From a virus, in IMG/VR virus record IMGVR_UViG_3300042387_001648, positions 1 to 56,583 of that record: 56,583 nucleotides of DNA; one strand, written 5' to 3'. The translations under genes and the position numbers were made by a program. The notes under the pieces are model-generated. The model was not told where the DNA came from and ran no database searches. It saw only the letters and a list, made by a program, of their open reading frames with translations. The stretch's first letter is position 1, and every line of letters starts with the position of its first letter. Positions 33,029 through 40,636 of this stretch are shown piece after piece.

Positions 33029-33955
33029 ATGTCTTTTGCTGATCTTAAAAAGCAATCTAAACTTGGTTCTCTGACCGCCAAACTGGTCAAAGAAGTTGAA
33101 AAAATGAATACTAGTAGCGGTTCTAGTGATGACCGCGTCTGGAAACTGGATGTAGACAAAAGCGGCAACGGTTATGCCGTAATCCGTTTCCTTCCTGCCC
33201 CCAACGGCGAAGACCTTCCGTTTGTGAAACTCTACAGTCACGCATTCCAAGGTCCTGGTGGTTGGTATATCGAAAACTCTCTCACCACTCTGGGACAAAA
33301 AGATCCTGTATCCGAACTCAATTCCACTCTTTGGAACAACGGTACTGATGCTGGCAAAGAACTCGCCCGTAAGCAGAAGCGTAAACTGACTTACATCAGC
33401 AACATTTACGTGGTGAAGGATCCTGCAAATCCCGAAAACGAAGGTAAAGTTTTCCTCTTCAAATACGGTAAGAAAATCTTCGACAAACTTACCGAAGCGA
33501 TGCAACCCGAATTTGAAGATGAGGAAGCAATTGATCCGTTTGACTTCTGGCAGGGTGCAAACTTTAAACTGAAGGCAAAGAACGTTGCTGGTTATCGTAA
33601 CTATGACTCTAGCGAGTTTGCCAACCCTTCTCCTCTACTGGACGATGATGATGCTCTGGAAGGAATCTGGAAAAAGCAATATTCTCTTGCAGAACTTGTT
33701 GCAGCAGATCAATTCAAATCTTATGATGATCTGAAAAAGCGCCTTGACTACGTTATCGGAACTAAAGGCACTCCTCGTTATCAAGATCCTGAAGAGTTTG
33801 ATGAAGAAGACAACTCGCGTGGTTCTACAAAAGAACTTGATGACGATCTTCGTTCTGAACTGAACAATCTTCAACCTACCCGCCGTGCTGTGGCACCTGT
33901 GGAAGATGATGATGACGATGCTCTTTCTTACTTTGCTCGTTTGGCAGAAGACTGA
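33029..33955 (+). CDS. gp32: Single-stranded DNA-binding protein gp32
   Basis: The 308-residue protein has the gp32 N-terminal self-binding region (MSFADLKKQS), a core with YAVIRFLPAPNGEDLPFVKLYSH and KLTYISNIYVVKDPANPENEGK, and an acidic tail (about residues 290-308, ending YFARLAED). It coats single-stranded DNA in replication, recombination and repair. The four zinc ligands of T4 gp32 are absent: this core has no Cys, as is usual for cyanophage forms. Its codons are richer in G and C than those of nearby genes, consistent with high expression. Own promoter and terminator. Confidence 0.95.
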   Translation: MSFADLKKQSKLGSLTAKLVKEVEKMNTSSGSSDDRVWKLDVDKSGNGYAVIRFLPAPNGEDLPFVKLYSHAFQGPGGWYIENSLTTLGQKDPVSELNSTLWNNGTDAGKELARKQKRKLTYISNIYVVKDPANPENEGKVFLFKYGKKIFDKLTEAMQPEFEDEEAIDPFDFWQGANFKLKAKNVAGYRNYDSSEFANPSPLLDDDDALEGIWKKQYSLAELVAADQFKSYDDLKKRLDYVIGTKGTPRYQDPEEFDEEDNSRGSTKELDDDLRSELNNLQPTRRAVAPVEDDDDDALSYFARLAED

Positions 33956-33965
33956 TTAGCATCTG

Positions 33966-33993
33966 GGGAAGGTTTTAAACCTTCCCTTTTTTT
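33966..33993 (+). terminator. Terminator after gp32
   Basis: GGGAAGGTTT (33966-33975) and AAACCTTCCC (33977-33986) form a stem followed by seven T residues. The end of the converging gp53 gene touches the T tract. It ends the rightward gp32 unit. Confidence 0.88.
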
Positions 33994-34693
33994 ATGGAGA
34001 GGTAATTCTTAAGTTTTCCCCTTGTATCAAGTAATCATTGACGTATTGTGAAGATTTTTTATATTTCATAATCGTTCTAGTATCGTTTAGGAATTCTTGG
34101 AGATATCCTCTTTTAAGAACATAAATTTGTCTTTTAGCATCATTTTTTTCAATTTCATATTCATAATTTGTAACTGGTTTTGTTATATTAAATACGGTTA
34201 CATATGTTTGACTTTGGCTGTCATAATATCTTACATAAGACTGTAATGGTTGATTATCTGTAGTTGGTTTAGGTAGTTTATAATTTTTTTCTACTATTTT
34301 TCCTTCTGGAATAATTATTCTTCCTTTAGAATCTTTTACTTCTTTAGTTACATAATATCTTGGCGAGTCTATTTCCGTTCCATAAAGTCTTTCCACGTAA
34401 TTTACAAGATCTTTATTTGATAAAGGCCATTGATCTCTTACATTAACTATTCCTGCAGATATTAATACAACCCAATCTAATTCTGGAGAACCATAAAGTT
34501 CTTGAGCAACTTGATCTGGACGAATATTTTCTTGTATGGTATATTTGTTAAATGCAGTAAATACGCTTTCAAAATCTTGCCTTACTCTAATTCTTTTGAA
34601 AAGATTTTTGGCTTCGACATAATCTAAAGAAGAACCTCTATCTGGAAGAGGAGAAATATATTTTAAGTTTGGAAGTTCTCTGAAATAACCCAT
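33992..34693 (-). CDS. gp53: Baseplate wedge protein gp53
   Basis: The 233-residue protein has the gp53 layout: a short N-terminal region with YISPLPDRG, then RPDQVAQELYGSPELDWVVL (about residues 58-77), where T4 gp53 has a similar PEELANAIYGNPQLYWVLL stretch, and a helical end (FLNDTRTIMKYK). In T4, gp53 clamps the wedges of the baseplate around the hub. It is the last gene of a leftward four-gene operon, one base downstream of gp48. Its stop meets the gp32 terminator. Confidence 0.85.
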   Translation of the reverse strand: MGYFRELPNLKYISPLPDRGSSLDYVEAKNLFKRIRVRQDFESVFTAFNKYTIQENIRPDQVAQELYGSPELDWVVLISAGIVNVRDQWPLSNKDLVNYVERLYGTEIDSPRYYVTKEVKDSKGRIIIPEGKIVEKNYKLPKPTTDNQPLQSYVRYYDSQSQTYVTVFNITKPVTNYEYEIEKNDAKRQIYVLKRGYLQEFLNDTRTIMKYKKSSQYVNDYLIQGENLRITSP

Positions 34694-34694
34694 T

Positions 34695-35618
34695 TTAGTA
34701 ACCTACTGATCCATCTGTTTCTAAAATTTGACCGCCTTGTTCTACATTGTAGTCTTCTTCATATACTGGAACAAGTTCTTTGAATGTTAAATCCATAATT
34801 ATAGAAACTGGAGTACTATCACTATAAACTGCATAAACATTATCTCCAGTATAGTTTACTGACATATCGGATAATGCACATGGTTTGAATCTATGTAAAA
34901 AAGGATGAGATCCGCCACCTCTCCTATATTCTAATTGAAATACGTGAGGTGCTATAAGAAATGCGCCATCACTTTTTGGGGCCATGTTTCTTTTAAATGA
35001 ACGAATAATTTTTTTAACTTGTGTTGATTCGTTCTGATTTCTCGGAGTCATTTTAAAAGAAAATCTAAAGCTTCTTAAAGTAACTCCATTAAAAAGGAGT
35101 TCCATATTTGGGTTTAAACTTTTACCTTCAGAACGTGCTAATATTTGATTTACTGTGACATTTCCACCAAAAACAGAAACTGCTTGTGATGCTAACGCTT
35201 TGAGCATTATTTCTTTGATTCCAGCATCTTGTAAATTTTTTATTGCATCTACGCTTGTATCCGCAATATTTCCTAATACTTTAGCAACTCCTCCCGGTTT
35301 ACTAAAATCCTGCATCATCATCTTTTGGGCACTTTCTACTCCAATGGCACTAAAAGCATCTAAACTACCCTCTTCATATGATACAGAATTACTATCTTGA
35401 ATATTTGACGGCATGGGAAGTAAAATTATTCCCCCATCATTTACTAAAGTTTGTTTGTATAAATTTGCCGAAGATGTAGTGCTCACATCAGCAGCATTAG
35501 TTGGCACTGCTGATGGTGTGGTCAGCATATCTCCCGCTTCGTAATTTTTTATAGTTATCTGAAGATAATCTGTAGATTTTGTTATGGCTTCGTATGGGTA
35601 ACGTAAAACTTCTGCCAT
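34695..35618 (-). CDS. gp48: Baseplate tail-tube cap protein gp48
   Basis: The 307-residue protein has MELLFNGVTLRSFRFSFKMTP followed by an arginine-rich IIRSFKRNMAP helix, the tube-like core shared by gp48 and gp54 in T4-like phages. Its N-terminal third contains the sequence around DGGIILLPMPSNIQDS, also typical of gp48. In T4, gp48 sits on the hub and starts tube growth. Tight spacing to gp53 and a 9-base gap to the upstream gene mark a single leftward operon. Confidence 0.8.
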   Translation of the reverse strand: MAEVLRYPYEAITKSTDYLQITIKNYEAGDMLTTPSAVPTNAADVSTTSSANLYKQTLVNDGGIILLPMPSNIQDSNSVSYEEGSLDAFSAIGVESAQKMMMQDFSKPGGVAKVLGNIADTSVDAIKNLQDAGIKEIMLKALASQAVSVFGGNVTVNQILARSEGKSLNPNMELLFNGVTLRSFRFSFKMTPRNQNESTQVKKIIRSFKRNMAPKSDGAFLIAPHVFQLEYRRGGGSHPFLHRFKPCALSDMSVNYTGDNVYAVYSDSTPVSIIMDLTFKELVPVYEEDYNVEQGGQILETDGSVGY

Positions 35619-35627
35619 TATCGTTTT

Positions 35628-36032
35628 CTAATTATTTAGACGAAATTTTCCAAATGGAATGGTTTGTAAATCTTTTAGTTCTGATGGATACACTTCATAA
35701 ATTCCACCAGGAATTTCATCCCAGGTATACTGTCTAACTTCTCCCCAGTGAAAATTGATCCCTCTAAATCCCCAAGGAAAAACATCAGTAACTGCCACTA
35801 AAGGATTTTGGTCATATTGAATGTTTGGTGTTTTTGGATTGTATACAAAAACATAATATTTTCCAGTTTTTGGAACTTTTTCACTTTCTGTTAGTGCAGT
35901 TATAATTTCCAGCATCAAATCATCTGGATCTTCGGTTCCAATTAAATTATTAGTTATGTCACGAAGACGATTAACTTTATCATCAGTATCTGTATTTGTT
36001 TTTTTCCTTTGCTTTATAGATTTTCTTGGCAT
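35628..36032 (-). CDS. Conserved virion-linked protein, unknown role
   Basis: The 134-residue protein has a strongly basic start (MPRKSIKQRKKTN) followed by a helical part and a beta-rich C-terminal half (VFVYNPKTPNIQYDQNPLVAV, then FPWGFRGINFHWGE). It is encoded between gp4 and gp48, an arrangement found in cyanomyoviruses, where the corresponding gene is often called structural. No T4 counterpart comes to mind. It is probably a baseplate or head-completion accessory, based on context only. Confidence 0.6.
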   Translation of the reverse strand: MPRKSIKQRKKTNTDTDDKVNRLRDITNNLIGTEDPDDLMLEIITALTESEKVPKTGKYYVFVYNPKTPNIQYDQNPLVAVTDVFPWGFRGINFHWGEVRQYTWDEIPGGIYEVYPSELKDLQTIPFGKFRLNN

Positions 36033-36033
36033 T

Positions 36034-36468
36034 TTAGATATCTAATTCCTTTTCGGTAATAACTTTAAACTGCCACTGACGATCTTCGCAAAACTCTCTG
36101 GCAGCTTTCCATTTTGCTTGATTTTTTGCATACTCGTATGCTTCATAAAGATATTGCTTGGTTTGACGTTTTGGTTTTTGTGGAGGTGATAGTTGTTTTA
36201 GTGGTTTGATTTCAATTAGATACTTTTTAATTTCTCCGTTTGATTCTTTTACCTTAATATAAAAATCTGGAAAATATCTATGAATTCTATTATCTACAGG
36301 AGACCGATAAGGTAATGCAATTTCTTCAGAACCCCATTCTAAAATTCTATTGTTATTATCACAATAGACCATAAACTTTCTTTCCCAAAGAGATCGGTAT
36401 ATAATGTTTGTAGGATCTCCTTTGTATTTTTGTGGATATGATGGTTTATATTTTCCTTTATATGACAT
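36034..36468 (-). CDS. gp4: Head completion protein gp4
   Basis: The 144-residue protein matches T4 gp4: YRSLWERKFMVYCDNN (residues 24-39), RYFPDFYIK (64-72) and LIEIKPLKQ (84-92), ending ITEKELDI. Asp68, Glu86 and Lys88 form the core of a PD-(D/E)XK nuclease. In T4 this protein is needed to finish DNA-filled heads, possibly trimming DNA ends. It is the first gene of the leftward operon and has a late-type motif upstream, shared in mirror form with the rightward gene next door. Confidence 0.9.
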   Translation of the reverse strand: MSYKGKYKPSYPQKYKGDPTNIIYRSLWERKFMVYCDNNNRILEWGSEEIALPYRSPVDNRIHRYFPDFYIKVKESNGEIKKYLIEIKPLKQLSPPQKPKRQTKQYLYEAYEYAKNQAKWKAAREFCEDRQWQFKVITEKELDI

Positions 36469-36507
36469 CTAAATATTTCATAACATAGAATTGCTGTAAA
36501 TATTTAG
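36469..36507. promoter_or_regulatory. Mirror-image divergent late promoters
   Basis: CTAAATATTT (36469-36478) and its exact inverse AAATATTTAG (36498-36507) flank 19 bases. CTAAATA on the plus strand ends 34 bases before the rightward ATG (36510). CTAAATA on the minus strand lies 32 bases before the gp4 ATG (36468). The symmetry suggests one late promoter for each direction. Confidence 0.55.
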
Positions 36508-36509
36508 AA

Positions 36510-37355
36510 ATGGCACAAGTACCAGATATTGGTCAAGTTCATATGAATACTTTGCCAAGTTTTTTAAACTTGGCAAGAACAAATTTATATCAAGTGTTTA
36601 TAACCCCTGGCTGGGGAACGGTAAGTGATAATACAGGTAAAAATTTTACATCTCCGTTTTTGGATCACATATCAAAATACGGATATGAAAAGTATGGTTT
36701 AGTTGGATTTAGTAATGATTTTCAGAATGAGTTGGGATTATTATGCTCTGAAGCGTCTTTGCCAGCATCTACATATGCAACTTCAGAAGTTAAAGATAAT
36801 TTTATAGGAGTAAGCCAAGAATTTGCACATACCAGAATTAATACTGATGTTGATTTTACATTTTATATTGATAGAGAATATAAAGTTCTAGGTTTTTTCG
36901 AGGCCTGGATGGATTACATCTCTGGAGGTAGTGAATTGCCATTAGATGATGAAAATATAATTCAGTCTGGAAATTATTACAGGAGATTTAATTATCCAGA
37001 TTATTATAAAAATTCTGGAGTTTTTATTAAAAAATTTGAAAAAAATTGGATGTCTGCAGGAGCCGCAAATATTTCATATCAACTTATTAATGCCTTCCCA
37101 AAATCTATGGCATCAATTCCAGTTTCTTATGGAGAAGGTGATTTAATGAAAGTTACAGTTACTATGAATTATGACAGATATATTATGAGAAGGGAAAGAG
37201 CTGTTGGACAAACTGTTCAAGGAGTTTATGCAAATTCTGATGGAACTTATACTTTAGATCTTATTATAGGTGGAAAATATACACAAATTACAGTTGATTC
37301 TGCAACCTATAATAGAGATTATGCACCCAAACAAAAATTCGGTGCCCCCAACTAA
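36510..37355 (+). CDS. Tail tube-fold protein, gp54-like (tube initiator)
   Basis: The 281-residue protein has SEASLPASTYATSEVKDNF (about residues 81-99) and VDFTFYIDREYKVLGFFEAW (115-134), the pattern of tube proteins of contractile tails, with more strands and a longer C-terminal end than T4 gp19. By size and location beside gp4, gp48 and gp26, I favour gp54, the protein that starts the tube in the baseplate. A second tube-type protein such as gp19 cannot be excluded. A late promoter motif precedes it. Confidence 0.55.
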   Translation: MAQVPDIGQVHMNTLPSFLNLARTNLYQVFITPGWGTVSDNTGKNFTSPFLDHISKYGYEKYGLVGFSNDFQNELGLLCSEASLPASTYATSEVKDNFIGVSQEFAHTRINTDVDFTFYIDREYKVLGFFEAWMDYISGGSELPLDDENIIQSGNYYRRFNYPDYYKNSGVFIKKFEKNWMSAGAANISYQLINAFPKSMASIPVSYGEGDLMKVTVTMNYDRYIMRRERAVGQTVQGVYANSDGTYTLDLIIGGKYTQITVDSATYNRDYAPKQKFGAPN

Positions 37356-37361
37356 TAAATA
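37355..37361 (+). promoter_or_regulatory. Late promoter-like ATAAATA
   Basis: ATAAATA overlaps the preceding gene's stop and lies 26 bases before the gp26 ATG at 37388. The spacing agrees with the other late-type motifs in the window. Moderate support. Confidence 0.5.
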
Positions 37362-37387
37362 ATCACAACTGAATTTTTTAAAAAATT

Positions 37388-38110
37388 ATGCCTTTACCAA
37401 AGATTTCTGTTCCAACTTATGATTTGGAAATACCATCTACAGGAAAAAAAATTAAATATCGTCCATTTTTAGTTAGAGAAGAGAAAATTCTTATAATGGC
37501 ATTGGAATCTGAGGACATGAAACAGATTTCTAATGCCATTGTTCAAATTTTAGAAGAATGTATTCAAACTAAAGGAATTAAAATATCAAATCTTTCAACC
37601 TTTGATATTGAGTATATTTTCTTAAATGTTAGAGCAAAATCTATTGGTGAAGCAGTAGATGTAACGATAACATGCCCAGATGATGGTGTAACTCAAGTTA
37701 ACGAATCTATTGATATTGATTTAATTAAAGTACAAAGAGATCCTGAGCACACAAATATTGTTAAACTTGATGACAATTTATCTATGAAAATGAAATATCC
37801 ATCTCTAGATCAATTTGTAGAAAATAATTTTGAGTTTAATGAAGATGAAACTGATGTTGACAAATCTCTTTCTATGATTATTTCTTGTGTGGATATGGTA
37901 TACAATAATGAAGAATGTTGGTCTGCTTCAGATTGTTCAAAAGAAGAACTTAAAGAATTTGTTGAGCAAATGAATACTAAGCAGTTTAAAGAAATTGAGA
38001 AATTCTTTACAACAATGCCAAAACTTTCTCACACTGTCGTGGTCAAGAATCCAAAAACTGGTGTTAAGAATGAAATTGTTTTGGAGGGATTAGCAAGTTT
38101 TTTCACTTGA
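37388..38110 (+). CDS. gp26: Baseplate hub assembly protein gp26
   Basis: The 240-residue protein starts MPLPKISVPTYDLEIPSTGK and has RPFLVREEKILIMA (about residues 26-39) and DIEYIFLNVRAKSIGE (77-92), typical of the T4-like gp26 baseplate family. In T4, gp26 helps build the central hub. Its TGA overlaps the next ATG by one base. It is followed by a gp51-like gene, the order also expected of hub assembly genes. No catalytic motif is present. Confidence 0.8.
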   Translation: MPLPKISVPTYDLEIPSTGKKIKYRPFLVREEKILIMALESEDMKQISNAIVQILEECIQTKGIKISNLSTFDIEYIFLNVRAKSIGEAVDVTITCPDDGVTQVNESIDIDLIKVQRDPEHTNIVKLDDNLSMKMKYPSLDQFVENNFEFNEDETDVDKSLSMIISCVDMVYNNEECWSASDCSKEELKEFVEQMNTKQFKEIEKFFTTMPKLSHTVVVKNPKTGVKNEIVLEGLASFFT

Positions 38111-38286
38111 TGATGGCTCATACAAATCTTGAGTCATATTTTAAAGTAAATTTTGCTTTGATGCAGCATCATAAATATTCATTATGGGATATTGAAAATA
38201 TGCAACCTTGGGAAAGGGACATATATGTGACACTACTTCAACAGTATATTGAAGAAGAAAACGCAAAGCAGCAAAGTGGAAATTAA
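38110..38286 (+). CDS. gp51: gp51-like hub assembly catalyst
   Basis: The 58-residue ORF begins at ATG 38110 on the gp26 stop. It encodes VNFALMQHHKYSLWDIENM followed by PWERDIYVTLLQQYI. This pattern matches the small gp51 proteins of T4-like phages, which assist assembly of the baseplate hub without remaining in the particle. Overlap with the following large gene, which uses a non-ATG start, shows that expression is coupled. Confidence 0.75.
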   Translation: MMAHTNLESYFKVNFALMQHHKYSLWDIENMQPWERDIYVTLLQQYIEEENAKQQSGN

Positions 38287-40636
38287 TCAAAGTTATAGCG
38301 CACCATCTATACCCAAAAAAATAAAAATAAACAGAAGAAACATCAAGTCTTCTGTTTTTTCTAGTGCGATTAGACCTCAAATAGAACTGAAAAAAACTTC
38401 TTTCAGTTTTATTAAACCAGTTCTTAACTTACCAAAACCTGAATTTTTAACTTCTTTATTTTCAGAAAGAAGTGAGATTTTCAATAACATAAAAGAAACT
38501 GTTATTGAGAAGTTAATTAGGACAGAAGTAAAAAATAATATTATTAGAATTGTAAAAGAAAACTTTGTAAAGGTTTTTAAAGAAGGCATACAACAAAAGT
38601 TTATACGATTATTACCTCGTGGTAAAGACTCTGAAAATCTAGGTAAAGGTGAAAGTGAATTAGATAAGTCTTTATTTGAAACTAATAAAATACTTTTAGA
38701 AATACAGAAGCAATTAGCACTAGATTATAATTCTAGACTTGATGAAAGAAAAAAAGAATTAGAAAAACGTAAAAAAAGATTATCCAGATCAAGAGCAGAA
38801 GGAAAAGAAAAATTTCTTGAAGGTGCTGGTAAATTAGGTGAAGGAATTACTAAAACTTTTGATAAAGTTACTTCTCCAATTAAAAGTATTTTTCAAAAAA
38901 TAATTGAATTTTTTAAAATTATATTAACTGGATTAATACTTAATAATGCATTTATATGGTTATCTAAACCTGAAAATAGAGAAAAGTTAAAGAAGTTTTT
39001 CCACTTCTTAGCAGATCACTGGAAAGAAATATTAATTATTTTAGGAACTGCTAAACTTCTTGGTGTTATACTTAAGGTAGTAGGTGCAGCAAGATCTCTT
39101 AAGAAGTTAATAGATCTTTTTAGAAAAAATAAACCTCCTGGGGGTGGACCTGGTGGAGGACCAGGAAATATTTGTAATCAATTTTTAAATTGTTTTGGAA
39201 ATCCTGCAGTTGTAACTTCTTTTGCTGGTTTCTTATCTTCTCAACCTAGAATTTATAACACAATTAAAGGTATTGCTGGAGGAACTGTTTTACCTCCGAT
39301 TGGTATTCCTGGTGTTCCGCCAGTTACTCCTGGTGCTCCTACTAGACCTCCTGTTGGCAATCTACCAACTCAAAAAAATCCTTTAAATCCACTCAATTTA
39401 ACTCCAAAACAACAAGCTGCTGGATGGGTTAGTCTAGCTGCTGGTTTGGCTGCACTTGGATTGGTAGTTGCAACTGGCGCTACTGGAGGTGCTGCAACTC
39501 CAGCGACAGCACCAGCATTATCAGTACTTGCTCCTTTACTTGGGATTGGTAGTGCTGGATCTTTTGGTATTGGTCTTGGTGCTGCTACAACAAAAGCAGA
39601 AGGTGGAACAATCAAAGAACCACCTAAGAAAAAATGTACGGCATGTTCTATAGAGAAATCTTCTGGATTCTCTTTAGGAGGAACTGTAGGTAAAGGCGAC
39701 CGACCTGGAACTGATATGGTTCCTGCAATGACTAGAGGTGGACAACAAATTAGATTAGATGAAAATGAAGAAGTTATTCGTGCAAGTGAAGCAACACGTT
39801 GGAGACCTTTATTGAAAGATGTTAATAATAATGGTGCGAAAATGTGGCAAGCATTTGTTGAGGCTATAAAAAGGCAAGAAAATAACAATACTCTAGATGC
39901 TGAAAATATTTTAGAACAAGGAAAAATACTTGATGAATATGATAAATCTTTAAAAGAAGAAGCAAGACGTTTAAAATTAAAATATTTAAAAACTGCACCA
40001 AGTTCTAGTTCTAGTGGTCCTTCATCAAGTGTTGAAATTCCAAAATCTTCTACACATTCTTCGCCAGCAGCATCGCCATCGCCAGCGGCAGCAGCACCAG
40101 CGGCATCTCCAGCACCAGCGGCATCTCCAGCACCAGCGGCATCTCCAGCGCCAGCAGCACCAGCATCATCTATAACACCAACACCAACACCAACAGTAGC
40201 GTCATCCGCACCAGAACCTAGTCCCACAATGACTAAAAATTGGTCTGTTGGTAGACCGATAGAAGAAGTTAATAGAGTAAAAGAAAAATATGAAGGGTTT
40301 GGACGTCCAGTCACACAAGAGGAATACTTACGTCCAACTAGAGAAACATTTGGTATGGGAGAGTCTTCTTCAACCAAAATTAATAATACATTATCTCAAG
40401 TTATACAAAATACTAAAAAATGGAATATCGCAAATTTAGATTTGGGAACTGCTTCACCAAAAACAACTTTTATTAATATGCCTTTACCGGCACAAGTGAT
40501 CAATAACCAACCTAAAACCAAATCACTTCCTGGTCCTCAAGGAAATCCAACTCCTCTTCCATCAGTATCATCGGTAAATCCTGCATTTTCTGATGATATT
40601 TCTAGAACTGCAATTGCTTTAGGTATTGTAGGATGA
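38249..40636 (+). CDS. Large tail protein with membrane-like segment (hub/tape-measure type)
   Basis: The 795-residue protein has no ATG near its start; TTG 38249 is used here, and GTG 38276 is the alternative. Residues 110-210 are charged helices. A hydrophobic stretch follows (about 225-275, IIEFFKIILTGLILNNAFIWL and then EILIILGTAKLLGVILKVV). Glycine-rich parts, an alanine-rich membrane-like segment (about 390-450) and a domain with DRPGTDMVPAMTRGGQQ (about 487-503) then lead to an Ala-Pro repeat (about 610-640). These features resemble tape-measure or hub proteins. It overlaps gp51 and the next gene, whose N-terminus is related. Confidence 0.6.
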   Translation: MKKKTQSSKVEINQSYSAPSIPKKIKINRRNIKSSVFSSAIRPQIELKKTSFSFIKPVLNLPKPEFLTSLFSERSEIFNNIKETVIEKLIRTEVKNNIIRIVKENFVKVFKEGIQQKFIRLLPRGKDSENLGKGESELDKSLFETNKILLEIQKQLALDYNSRLDERKKELEKRKKRLSRSRAEGKEKFLEGAGKLGEGITKTFDKVTSPIKSIFQKIIEFFKIILTGLILNNAFIWLSKPENREKLKKFFHFLADHWKEILIILGTAKLLGVILKVVGAARSLKKLIDLFRKNKPPGGGPGGGPGNICNQFLNCFGNPAVVTSFAGFLSSQPRIYNTIKGIAGGTVLPPIGIPGVPPVTPGAPTRPPVGNLPTQKNPLNPLNLTPKQQAAGWVSLAAGLAALGLVVATGATGGAATPATAPALSVLAPLLGIGSAGSFGIGLGAATTKAEGGTIKEPPKKKCTACSIEKSSGFSLGGTVGKGDRPGTDMVPAMTRGGQQIRLDENEEVIRASEATRWRPLLKDVNNNGAKMWQAFVEAIKRQENNNTLDAENILEQGKILDEYDKSLKEEARRLKLKYLKTAPSSSSSGPSSSVEIPKSSTHSSPAASPSPAAAAPAASPAPAASPAPAASPAPAAPASSITPTPTPTVASSAPEPSPTMTKNWSVGRPIEEVNRVKEKYEGFGRPVTQEEYLRPTRETFGMGESSSTKINNTLSQVIQNTKKWNIANLDLGTASPKTTFINMPLPAQVINNQPKTKSLPGPQGNPTPLPSVSSVNPAFSDDISRTAIALGIVG

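Noticed and set aside
33026-33505. Minus-strand reading frame opposite gp32
   Set aside because: gp32 is certain on the plus strand; the opposite frame arises from its biased codon use.
39370-40377. 335-residue minus-strand reading frame opposite the large tail protein
   Set aside because: It is antisense to the Ala-Pro-rich and hydrophobic segments of a well-supported gene and shows only composition-driven repeats.
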